64,000 bases of DNA, taken from Bin80 sp965208025 (GTDB lineage: Bacteria; Bacteroidota; Rhodothermia; Rhodothermales; Bin80). The stretch covers positions 2,170,001 through 2,234,000 of the forward strand of contig OZ242302.1 in NCBI GenBank assembly GCA_965208025.1. The letters are read 5' to 3'. The translations under genes and the position numbers were made by a program. Each line of letters begins with the position of its first letter. Position 1 is the first letter of the stretch. Below are positions 45,601-53,809 of the stretch, in pieces. A model generated the notes under the pieces. That model worked only from the letters and a program-made list of their open reading frames with translations. It made no database searches and was not told the origin of the DNA.

Positions 45601-46143
45601 TCATTCACAATGCCTGTCCCACAGTGAATGGTACCGTTTCAGTTTCCAACTCCAATGGAAGGCCCCCTCCTGATACCAATCAAAGCCTAGGGTAAGCACA
45701 TCTCCCGAATTGAGCAGATGTAACCACTCAACTCTCTGATCCTCACTACGTGGATATAGATAGACGTTATCTTTTATGCCAGCAGTATCTGCTCTGGTAA
45801 CGGTTTGTCCGTCTGAATTATCTACAGATATGCGGATTGGAATACCCCTCTCACTGCAATAATCATTGTCTTCTTGGCAGGACATTTGTACCGCGAGTGA
45901 ATCAGAAGTCTCCAAAGGGGGGAACAAAAAATAAGGAAGCGGGGGGATCTTGCCGCCGCACCGAGCGAATAAAGCACTGTGCGCCACAGACGCGTCATTC
46001 ACAGGCGTACTATTCACCGGGGCAAATAATAGGCGAGTCCCCTCTTCCTCCCCGGACATAACATGCCAATACTGAGCCGAGGCAGGCAATTCAACAAGGA
46101 TGCTCAGAAGTGCGAACAGTAAGGATGGAAACCGCATCCTCAC
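45601..46143 (-). CDS. Exported hypothetical protein
   Basis: 180 residues with a clear signal peptide (MRMRFPSLLFALLSILVELP, cleavage probably after ASA). The mature part has four to five cysteines and a mostly beta pattern (IPIRISVDNSDGQTVTRADT, LTLGFDWYQEG). No family recognised. The ATG follows the stop of the upstream small membrane protein directly, so the two are probably co-transcribed. Location is probably periplasm or outer surface. Confidence 0.65.
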   Translation of the reverse strand: MRMRFPSLLFALLSILVELPASAQYWHVMSGEEEGTRLLFAPVNSTPVNDASVAHSALFARCGGKIPPLPYFLFPPLETSDSLAVQMSCQEDNDYCSERGIPIRISVDNSDGQTVTRADTAGIKDNVYLYPRSEDQRVEWLHLLNSGDVLTLGFDWYQEGAFHWSWKLKRYHSLWDRHCE

Positions 46144-46401
46144 TCAAGAAGCCTTTCTCCTCATATTGTAATATCTCGAGGCTATGGCTATGCCAAACAT
46201 CAGGGCCATCAACGGTGCTAAAATCCGAGTATTCTGTGGATCGCCTACTGCAAACAATCCCGCCATGAGGGCTGCGCCACCCAAGGTCACAAAAAAGGTT
46301 CCTCGCGGGCTCATCCTTGACAACCAGCCTCTTGGCTTTCTCCAAACAACCCACGTTAGTGTTCCCACGACGAACAACAGAATTATAAGTCCTATTTGCA
46401 T
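46144..46401 (-). CDS. Small membrane protein
   Basis: 85 residues from ATG 46401 with three hydrophobic segments (IGLIILLFVVGTLTWVVW, GTFFVTLGGAALMAGLFAVG and ILAPLMALMFGIAIA) joined by basic loops. The open frame runs further upstream to 46524, but that part is low-quality coding and includes an 11-bp tandem repeat region. No family recognised. It ends one base before the start of the exported hypothetical gene, so it is likely the first gene of a two-gene unit. Confidence 0.6.
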   Translation of the reverse strand: MQIGLIILLFVVGTLTWVVWRKPRGWLSRMSPRGTFFVTLGGAALMAGLFAVGDPQNTRILAPLMALMFGIAIASRYYNMRRKAS

Positions 46402-46483
46402 TTTAGATAAGGTTTGAATTGTTGGATAGGAAAATAAACTATTTTTAGATTTGACATCTCGCGATTTCCGATTTTGGTCGGAT

Positions 46484-46517
46484 TTTTGCAGAAAATTTGC
46501 AGAAAATTTGCAGAAAA
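46484..46517. repeat. 11-bp short tandem repeat
   Basis: About three copies of GCAGAAAATTT in tandem, ending GCAGAAAAG. It lies in the leader of the small membrane protein gene and could be prone to slippage. Confidence 0.7.
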
Positions 46518-46589
46518 GTCCCAATTATGTGAATTGGAGCTTTTTTCTGCAGCAATACTTCCGCCTGAGGATCTAAACTGGGCGATCAT

Positions 46590-47702
46590 GCGTCTGTGAT
46601 GCTATGGGTTGACGAAAAACAACTTGTCCGCGAATCAGGCACTCCTTGTTTCCAATGTGATCATGATTCTGTTTGTGGTAGAACCTTTTTTTCGATCGCT
46701 TTCCGACCTCCTCCCGGCTTACGGACTCGCGTCTTCTCAAAGTCTCCCGATAACAACTGCTTACGACCTTTGGTCACCATTGCACGCGCCATCCCCAGTT
46801 GGCAGCCACCCGTTGATCTCCCCCACTTTCAGGGCGCAACGATTCCAACCCCGCAAATAATCGTCGTTGTCGCTCATCCAGAATTCCCAGAAGAGATTGT
46901 GTCGCACATATAAAAGTGGCATCCAGTTTTGGAGTAGCACAGACCCTCTGCCGCCGTCGCGTATGGCCATATCCGTGGAAAAATAGAGCTACTGATCCTT
47001 CACTTTGATGCGGGATAGTCGATCAGTTTTGATCAGCTTACTTCATGTGGTCAGCACCTTCACTTTGACGGTCTGCTCCAGTTCTCGCGAAAATAGACCT
47101 CCCTCTGATGCCTCCATAAAGCGAACAGCGTTTTGGTCAGAGGACCGTTTTAGGAAAAATGAATGTCGCCATAGGACCACAGACCGTACGAATCAAAGTC
47201 GGGCAATCCCCCCAACGTAGAATACCGGCCCCGATGAGAGTAGCTGGATTAACAACGTACCTTGGCCATGTTGCGGCATACGGTACGTTGGCTGACTGGA
47301 CATATGATCAGCTTGGAGTTCAGGCAGCGTGACGACCGTTCGTTCTCGGATCATTGCAGTAATGGTCTCGCAGGAAAGGGATAATGCACGCATAGAAATC
47401 TATTATGTCTTCGTGATTCTCTAATCTACATACTATGACCAAACAGCCTTAAGAACCACTGACTATAAAATAAGCAGTGTATTTGGCAAACAGAGGGCCA
47501 TCAACCAAGGTCAGGTCTGAAAATACTAGAAAACAATGCAAAAGATGGAAATAAATAAACAGAAATCCTCTCTACCCTCATCATTTAATTTTTCGCAAGC
47601 CCCCAAGCAAGTAGATCACGGCTATTCTGGATGAGAATCGAACACTTGAATACAATCATATCGGGATAAACAAACACGCGATTCTCCGGTTTGAGGCATC
47701 GC
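46590..47702. other. Gene-poor stretch with an ISL3 end trace
   Basis: About 1.1 kb with several overlapping frames of 65-105 codons on both strands, none recognised. A GTTTGTGGTAGAACC at 46671-46685 matches the outermost bases of the ISL3-type ends in inverted sense, suggesting a deleted element. The rest could be a gene worn beyond recognition. No RNA gene seen. Confidence 0.35.
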
Positions 47703-48317
47703 CTAAAAGCCAACCGATAAGCGCAACATTGCCATATTGAGTCGCTGGGGATCTCCAATCTCACGGGAAATCAGTTGAAGAATCAACTCGTCCTCAATGA
47801 AGCGGGTTAATCCAAATACATATGCGATCTCAGGATACAGGTTGATTGGACCCAAGCCGATCTTAATGCCACCTCCGATCTCACCTGCATACGATAAAAT
47901 TCTCAGATCCTCATTGATATCATCGTCCGAACTGGATGGGATCCGAAATACCGGACCCGCAAAAGCATACGGACTTATGATCTGTGATGGAATTCCAAGA
48001 CGTAACAGCAGATAAAGTTCAACGAGTGAGATATCGAAGTTTTCACGCGCGGACGGAAAACTGCTCTGCAGTCCCTCAAATAACATCCCCGCGGCCATAT
48101 ATCGTGCGCCTCCGCGCAGGCCAGCCGGACCAAGAGGGAGTTCAAGCCATGCCCCCACATGCCAACCCGTTTGACTCTCAAATTGAGTACTCAGTTCGTC
48201 AATGGAAATATCACTCAGCCGTTGAAAATTACCGCCTGCACTGACACCAAATGTCTGAGCAATCGCGGTTGGAACCAGAAGTGAGCCAATAAACAAAGTA
48301 GTTAGTAGATGATTCAT
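47703..48317 (-). CDS. Outer-membrane beta-barrel protein
   Basis: 204 residues from ATG 48317; the open frame extends to 48398 but the signal peptide begins at MNHLLTTLFIGSLLVPTAIAQ. The mature part alternates hydrophobic and polar residues in strands with glycine-rich turns (AGLRGGARYMAAGML, GEIGGGIKIGLGPINL) and ends in the aromatic LRLSVGF, the usual outer-membrane insertion signal. This fits the PorT/OmpW-size beta-barrel group. It is divergent from bshA with about 73 bp between starts, so a shared regulatory region is likely. Confidence 0.75.
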   Translation of the reverse strand: MNHLLTTLFIGSLLVPTAIAQTFGVSAGGNFQRLSDISIDELSTQFESQTGWHVGAWLELPLGPAGLRGGARYMAAGMLFEGLQSSFPSARENFDISLVELYLLLRLGIPSQIISPYAFAGPVFRIPSSSDDDINEDLRILSYAGEIGGGIKIGLGPINLYPEIAYVFGLTRFIEDELILQLISREIGDPQRLNMAMLRLSVGF

Positions 48318-48390
48318 TACAATCTTGAAAGATGACACTGCAACCCGTGGATTCCCATTCGTGTTTCCCCCAACCCGTATATCATTCATC

Positions 48391-49527
48391 ATGCGCATTG
48401 GAATTACTTGTTACCCTGTGTACGGTGGAAGTGGAGTGGTCGCAACTGAACTCGGCAGAGCACTTGCCGCTCGGGGGCATGAAATTCACTTCATCGCCTA
48501 CTCCCTCCCCTTCCGATTGAGTAAGGTCACGCAGAATATCTACTTTCATGAAGTGAGCGTAAATCGTTATCCTCTCTTTGATTTTCCACCGTATGCTCTC
48601 TCACTTACAAGTAAGATGGTGGATGTGGCAAGATACGAAAATTTGGACCTGCTTCATGTGCACTATGCCATTCCGCACGCAACCAGCGCTGTATTAGCAC
48701 GTGATATCCTCAAAAAGCAATCTCGTTCAGTGCCGGTCGTGACCACACTACACGGTACCGATATTACCATCGTTGGACAGGATGCTTCCTACACTCCCGT
48801 GGTGACCTATTCCATCAATGCTTCAGATGGGGTTACTGCCGTTTCCAATTTTTTACGTCAGGAAACCTACGATGCCTTTGACATAGAGATCCCTATTGAG
48901 GTCATTCCAAATTTTATTGATACGAAGTACTTCTATCGGCTGGAAAAAGAGCATTTTCGTAAAGCAATTTGTGCAACCGACCAGAAAGTGGTTGTACATG
49001 TTTCTAATTTCCGGCGCATAAAAAATGTCTCTCATGTAGTTGAGGTCTTTCACCGAATTCTGCAGGAGGGATTATCCGCAAAATTGCTTCTGGTTGGGGA
49101 CGGACCGGATCGCTCCAACGTTGAACAACTCTCACGAGATCTTGGAATTCAGGATTCGGTGCGATTTCTTGGAAAACAGGATCCTGTTCAAGAAATTTTA
49201 TCCATTGCCGACTTGTTTCTGCTAACCAGTGGATCCGAGTCATTTGGACTGGCCCCTCTGGAAGCAATGGCCTGCAGCGTACCTGTTGTTTGTAGCAATA
49301 TTGGCGGTTTACCCGAGTTGATCAATGGAAGTGGGGCTGGAACGCTCTGCCCTGTGGGAAATATTGAGGCATTCTCAAAAGCGTGCATCTCAATTCTCAC
49401 GGATGATTCACTCCACACAAAGATGGCCAAGCGTGCACGAGACTATGTCGTCCGCCACTACGATACCAACGCAATTGTGGCCCAATATGAGGCATACTAT
49501 CAGATGATTTTAGGCAATCCTGAATAA
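48391..49527 (+). CDS. bshA: N-acetyl-alpha-D-glucosaminyl L-malate synthase BshA
   Basis: 378 residues, GT4 glycosyltransferase that joins UDP-GlcNAc to L-malate in the first step of bacillithiol synthesis. Motifs: MRIGITCYPVYGGSGVVATELG, the HVHYAIPHATSA loop, TTLHGTDITIVG, VSNFRRIKN, and the donor-site ESFGLAPLEAMACSVPVV containing the two glutamates of EX7E. The N-terminal GGSGVVATELG and HGTDITIVG separate BshA from other GT4 enzymes. ATG 48391 is chosen because the upstream 22 codons are not conserved. Bacillithiol occurs in Firmicutes, Bacteroidota and Deinococcus-type bacteria, consistent with the suggested host group. Confidence 0.93.
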   Translation: MRIGITCYPVYGGSGVVATELGRALAARGHEIHFIAYSLPFRLSKVTQNIYFHEVSVNRYPLFDFPPYALSLTSKMVDVARYENLDLLHVHYAIPHATSAVLARDILKKQSRSVPVVTTLHGTDITIVGQDASYTPVVTYSINASDGVTAVSNFLRQETYDAFDIEIPIEVIPNFIDTKYFYRLEKEHFRKAICATDQKVVVHVSNFRRIKNVSHVVEVFHRILQEGLSAKLLLVGDGPDRSNVEQLSRDLGIQDSVRFLGKQDPVQEILSIADLFLLTSGSESFGLAPLEAMACSVPVVCSNIGGLPELINGSGAGTLCPVGNIEAFSKACISILTDDSLHTKMAKRARDYVVRHYDTNAIVAQYEAYYQMILGNPE

Positions 49528-50169
49528 AAGGGCATGATGTCCACCTTTGAGAGCACGCTTCTTTCCCATGAATGACTCGGAAGGTTGAGAGCATTTTGAT
49601 CCTATGGATTACCTCCTGTTCAGGGATCAATTATTGTCTTCAATCTGGCAAGAATACATATATGGAAATGCGTTTGATCTTCAGTGATGACAGATAGATT
49701 AATCATCAATTCGGCTGTCCAATCCATCTTTGGGATGTAGGTTATAAATAAGATTCACCGGGGCAAGTCGGCTATCCTTCTTGCTACTGGGCATTGAATG
49801 ACATTAAAATCTCTGAGCGATCAAATTAGCTTTGACAAAATTTGTGAGCAATGTGTCGCGATTGAGTGAATTCCTTTCGTTGACCTCTGGGAGAGAATGG
49901 GGATCAAGGAACTCGGCATGGTTTCAGAAAAGTTTTGACAAAGTCAATCGTGTGCCCTTCCATAAACCGTTGAATATTTGAGCAGACAGATGAATGAAAA
50001 TGCTCAGGACAATCAAACGATCAGTAGAGACACTGATACGCTTGTTATCCTCCCTGATGAAATCCCTGTCTTTTGCAGAGACAGGCTAAGATACTTTCCT
50101 CAGCATTCTTGAAGAACCCACGAGCGCATGTCCTATTGCGCCCTCTCTCTCACAACTCTTTGTCCCTCA
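49528..50169. other. Gene-free stretch, possible worn transposase trace
   Basis: About 640 bp without a usable frame. Around 49880-49950 the plus strand reads DLWERMGIKELGMVSEKF, then a stop, loosely like the ISL3 transposase DLWLKSVEQMGVREVTKVG-ERF segment. It may be an old remnant of the same family, but similarity is weak. Confidence 0.3.
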
Positions 50170-50685
50170 TCAATTGCATCGGTCATAGGTAGCAAACGAA
50201 AATCCTTTCAGCTTCTCTTCGTTCCTGAGTTCAAACTCGGTTCCAATCAGGTGTTCAAAGGCAGGGAAGTAGGTGTCCCCTTCGTACGACCCGTCGACAA
50301 ACGTTAATTCAAGTTGGTTCGCGATTTTCAGGCTTTCCTCATAAATTTCGGCACCACCCGCTATAAATACCTTTTCCGCAGTTTTCACCTTTTCCAGAGC
50401 GGAGTCCAGAGATGCACACAACTCAACTTCGGGATGAATTTCTATCTGGGGATTTCGAGTCAGGGCAAGCATCCGTCTTCCAGGCAGTGGCCCTCCGAAG
50501 TCCCGAATCAGTCCCTCACATGTTACCCGTCCCATGATGATCGGGAACCCGGATGTCAACCGTTTAAATCGCCGCATATCCGCGGGGATATGCCAGGGAA
50601 GGCGGGTATCAAGTCCAATGCAGCGGTTCTCGCGAGCCAAGGCTGCGATCACAATCACGCATGGATATTTTACATATTCTCCCAA
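50170..50685 (-). CDS. folA: Dihydrofolate reductase
   Basis: 171 residues. NADPH-dependent reduction of dihydrofolate, regenerating the cofactor used by ThyA. Motifs: VIVIAALARENRCIGLDTRL, the active-site LPWHIPADMRRFK (Asp), IIMGRVTCEGL, and the cofactor loop VFIAGGAEIYEESL. Length fits the family. Its start overlaps the end of the actin-like gene by 16 bp, so it is the last gene of the thyA - amidase - actin - folA run. Confidence 0.95.
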   Translation of the reverse strand: MGEYVKYPCVIVIAALARENRCIGLDTRLPWHIPADMRRFKRLTSGFPIIMGRVTCEGLIRDFGGPLPGRRMLALTRNPQIEIHPEVELCASLDSALEKVKTAEKVFIAGGAEIYEESLKIANQLELTFVDGSYEGDTYFPAFEHLIGTEFELRNEEKLKGFSFATYDRCN

Positions 50686-51695
50686 TATTCCTCCGGCATA
50701 TCTTCCGCAAGACTCAGCGCACCTTCAGCACCACTGAACAGCGGATCTTCAATAGGGGTAATCGTGAATTGGCCGTATTCATCCAATGCGGTATTGATCG
50801 CTTTGGCTAAACCGCGAATTTGACTCCCGCCGCCAGCAAGATAGATATTATGTCGTATCCGCTCTTGAAGCATTGGCTCATAAGTGCTTAACAGATCAAT
50901 GAGCGTCTCTGCAATGGATGGTACCATAGAGTCACAAGCTCTCCAGACCTCTTTCGTAAGGTCATGCATCTCAAATTTTCCTGCAATAGGTATACTGACC
51001 AAAATTTTGTCCGAGGCACCAGATATACTCCCGTACTTCTCTTTCAATTCACGGGCAAATGTAGGACTCAAGGGCGTATTGACAAAGCGCTCCGACAACA
51101 GGTTAAAGAGCTGTTCATCAACATGATCTCCAGCGGTACGAAGTGAGCGCTGATCTTCTTCACTTGGCATCGTACCATGCATCACACAGAAGTCAATCGT
51201 ACCCGCCCCAATATCAATGATGCAGGTATTATTCAAGGCTCCGAGCCGATAGGCCACAGCGAAGGGTTCCGATACCAGCATGAGGGTATCTGCCCATTCT
51301 CCTACCGCATTACGGATAGCCATTTTATTCACACGGAGCGCTTCCGCTGGTACACCAACGGCCGCATAAATCTTTTGACCATGCTCTGGCTTCGCAAGTT
51401 CAATCAAGTGACCGATCAATTCCCGAACCGCTTTTTCATCTTTGTCGGTTCCCTCTCTGATTACACCATACTCTAACGGTCGGACTAAATGGACCGAATT
51501 CCGGTGTTCAATCGCATCTTTACCAACAAGAACGTCACGCCGCAGCATACGACGCGCAACGAAGTCACGCGGCCAACCTACGTAACTATGAACCCACCTT
51601 CGCTTCCCACTACTGGCCGCAATGGCACTTCGGGACGTTCCTAAGTCAATACCGATTCGTAGGATGTTACTAGAGTTGTCTGGTGTATTTGACAT
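50670..51695 (-). CDS. MreB/MamK-like actin-family ATPase
   Basis: 341 residues from ATG 51695 (MSNTPDNSSNILR). Actin-fold ATPase: phosphate-1 loop IGIDLGTSRSAIAAS, connect-1, phosphate-2 loop CIIDIGAGTIDFCVM and adenosine motif IYLAGGGSQIRGLA. YAAVGVPAEALRVNK matches the MreB/MamK/Mbl group of filament-forming proteins. The sequence reads closer to MamK, the magnetosome-aligning actin, than to MreB, but no magnetosome gene is nearby. It follows the amidase gene by 4 bp and overlaps folA. A role in cell shape or in positioning the envelope amidase is plausible, inferred from the neighbourhood. Confidence 0.85.
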   Translation of the reverse strand: MSNTPDNSSNILRIGIDLGTSRSAIAASSGKRRWVHSYVGWPRDFVARRMLRRDVLVGKDAIEHRNSVHLVRPLEYGVIREGTDKDEKAVRELIGHLIELAKPEHGQKIYAAVGVPAEALRVNKMAIRNAVGEWADTLMLVSEPFAVAYRLGALNNTCIIDIGAGTIDFCVMHGTMPSEEDQRSLRTAGDHVDEQLFNLLSERFVNTPLSPTFARELKEKYGSISGASDKILVSIPIAGKFEMHDLTKEVWRACDSMVPSIAETLIDLLSTYEPMLQERIRHNIYLAGGGSQIRGLAKAINTALDEYGQFTITPIEDPLFSGAEGALSLAEDMPEEYWENM

Positions 51696-51699
51696 AAAA

Positions 51700-52698
51700 C
51701 TAATCAACGTTTGTTTGAATATAGTCCTGCTCCGAAAGATACGAGAGAATTCCGGATTCAAGCCCAAAAGCAAGCTGCTCCCTGTACTCAATGTCCATGA
51801 GACGCTGTTCTTCCTCAGGCATAGAAAGGGCGGTGACCTCAGCCAGGATTGCGGGCACGCTTGCATTCATTAGTACCATGAATGGACCAGCACGCGTTCC
51901 CCAATCATCAATATCCGGGTTCATCTCTCTCACTTTTGATACCATTGAAGTTTGAATGCTTCGCGCCAATTTACGACTATCTTCCATCTTGATTGCCTGC
52001 CCCAGTTTCTGGAGACTGCTATGCCACTCACCAGTGCTATAACCCGAATTGAAATTTTCTCGTTCAGCCAAAGCTTCAACGCGCGCATCGCCCCGAGGGC
52101 TAAAATAATACGTCTCAATGAATGCAATTGAATCCACGGGGAGTGCATTGACATGAATGGACACAAATAGATCCGCCTGGTTTTCTTTTGCAAGTTTGAT
52201 CCGGCGCTGAAGACTTACGCTGATATCTTTTCGCCGTGTGAGAATGACATTGAATCCTTGTGCCTTTAATCGTCGCTCCAGTCGGAGTGCGAGATCGAGG
52301 GTCAACGTCTTTTCCGTCAACCCAACAGGTCCAACCGCTCCTGGATCATGTCCCCCATGACCTGGATCAACCGCAATCGTTCGAACACTGAGACCATACA
52401 AACGAGAGAGAGACAGATCTTCAGCTTCAAGATTTGACTGAGGAATCTGATTCAAGGACGCACGAACATGTTGTTCGGGAGAGAGTAATTCTTCAATGGA
52501 ATTGGCAGGCTCCTCAATTTGCTCTCCCTCTGAACCACTAAAAAATAATCCGACGGCAAGTGCGGATACGAAGACCAGAATGGACTGCTTTGCAGTCTTT
52601 CGTGGAACACTGACATCCCTGCCAAGAAGCTTTTGGTTCTCCTCATAGACACCTTGCAGCACAGTCTTTTGCTGTTTTCCAGTCCTTTGAAACTTCAT
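51700..52698 (-). CDS. N-acetylmuramoyl-L-alanine amidase (Amidase_3)
   Basis: 332 residues. An N-terminal membrane helix (SILVFVSALAVGLFF) follows a basic cytoplasmic tail. The periplasmic catalytic domain (about residues 105-320) carries the zinc ligands in IAVDPGHGGHDPGAVG (His), GLTEKTLTLDLAL (Glu) and SIHVNALP (His), and the catalytic glutamate in AILAEVTALSMPEEEQ. This is the AmiC/CwlM fold that cleaves the stem peptide from peptidoglycan at division. There is no AMIN domain. It sits between thyA and the actin-like gene, with 21 bp to thyA and 4 bp to the actin gene, all on the minus strand. Confidence 0.93.
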   Translation of the reverse strand: MKFQRTGKQQKTVLQGVYEENQKLLGRDVSVPRKTAKQSILVFVSALAVGLFFSGSEGEQIEEPANSIEELLSPEQHVRASLNQIPQSNLEAEDLSLSRLYGLSVRTIAVDPGHGGHDPGAVGPVGLTEKTLTLDLALRLERRLKAQGFNVILTRRKDISVSLQRRIKLAKENQADLFVSIHVNALPVDSIAFIETYYFSPRGDARVEALAERENFNSGYSTGEWHSSLQKLGQAIKMEDSRKLARSIQTSMVSKVREMNPDIDDWGTRAGPFMVLMNASVPAILAEVTALSMPEEEQRLMDIEYREQLAFGLESGILSYLSEQDYIQTNVD

Positions 52699-52719
52699 GA
52701 ATTTCTCTTCTGTAACCAG

Positions 52720-53613
52720 TCAGACCGATACAGGGGCTTTGATTGCTGGGTGAGATTTGTATCCTTCAAGAGCAAAATCACCATAAACATAATCAAATAA
52801 TGATTCACTTTTCCTTAGAATCCGTAATGTAGGCAAAGGAAAGGTGTCTCGTTTCAACTGCTCGGTCACCTGTGAAAGGTGATTCAAGTATATATGTGCA
52901 TCCCCAATGGTATAAACCAGATCACCCGGATCTAACCCAACTTGATGCGCAACCAGATGAGTCAAGAGGGCATACTGGGCAATATTGAACGGAGCGCCTA
53001 AAAAAAGATCATTCGACCGAATATACAGCTGACAAGACAGTTGATTCCCAGCAACCGAGAACTGAAAAAACATATGACAGGGTGGGAGGGACATCCGATC
53101 CAGCTCGCTTGGGTTCCACGCACTCACAATATGGCGCCGACTCTTTGGATGATCGCGCAGAGACTCCATGATGGAGCTTATTTGATCAACGCCAAAAAAC
53201 GAGCGCCACTGTTTCCCGTATACAGGCCCCAGGTCTCCCCATTGATCCGCAAACCCCTCTTGCGTACGGATCCGTTCTTCAAATTCATTTTGATGCTGAT
53301 CCCATTCATCCGATCCAGACGAAGGAAGAGTTTGTTTCTGGTCCTCTAAATATTTCTTGAGCGGCCAAGCAGTCCAGATTGAAATTCCTTCATCTACAAG
53401 CGGCTTAATATTCGTGGAGCCAGACAAAAACCAGAGCAACTCACACGCCAAGCCCCGAAACCAGACTCGCTTGGTCGTACAAATTGGAAATCCATCCTGG
53501 AGAGGAAATCGCATCTGATAACCAAAAACTCGGATCGTTCCCGTTCCGGTGCGATCATGATGCTCCTGTCCATTCTCCAAGACATGACGCAACAGATCCA
53601 AATAGGGACGCAT
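52720..53613 (-). CDS. thyA: Thymidylate synthase
   Basis: 297 residues from ATG 53613 (MRPYLDLLRHVLENG); a further in-frame ATG at 53652 adds 13 non-conserved residues. It methylates dUMP to dTMP with methylene-tetrahydrofolate. Motifs: HDRTGTGT, RVWFRGLACELLWFLSGSTN, WGDLGPVYGKQWR, RRHIVSAWNPSEL, the catalytic cysteine in LPPCHMFFQF, and DAHIYLNHLSQ. A 30-residue insert (EDQKQTLPSSGSDEWDQHQN) is somewhat longer than in E. coli ThyA, as in the longer bacterial subtype. It is the first gene of a four-gene run with folA as the last. Confidence 0.96.
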   Translation of the reverse strand: MRPYLDLLRHVLENGQEHHDRTGTGTIRVFGYQMRFPLQDGFPICTTKRVWFRGLACELLWFLSGSTNIKPLVDEGISIWTAWPLKKYLEDQKQTLPSSGSDEWDQHQNEFEERIRTQEGFADQWGDLGPVYGKQWRSFFGVDQISSIMESLRDHPKSRRHIVSAWNPSELDRMSLPPCHMFFQFSVAGNQLSCQLYIRSNDLFLGAPFNIAQYALLTHLVAHQVGLDPGDLVYTIGDAHIYLNHLSQVTEQLKRDTFPLPTLRILRKSESLFDYVYGDFALEGYKSHPAIKAPVSV

Positions 53614-53809
53614 GGTAAAAGCTTCAAAAATAGAACGAGTTTTACGAATCAAGGACTGAGTCGCTCCAAGGTTCCCGATCTTCCTCCCGAGCGGACTTGA
53701 ACTGACTCACCGTAATGTATGGAATCACTGCATGCTCTTTCTTCATTCCAGGAGATGGCAGATCTTGGCAAGTTTCTGAAGCACAATGGGATAGGCAATC
53801 CTATGCAGT

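Noticed and set aside
46596..47393. Several 65-105-codon frames on both strands
   Set aside because: Overlapping, low-complexity and unrecognised; could not be joined into one plausible protein.
49880..49950. ISL3 transposase trace DLWERMGIKEL
   Set aside because: Similarity to the intact transposase is too short and contains a stop; noted in the intergenic entry but not called as a feature.
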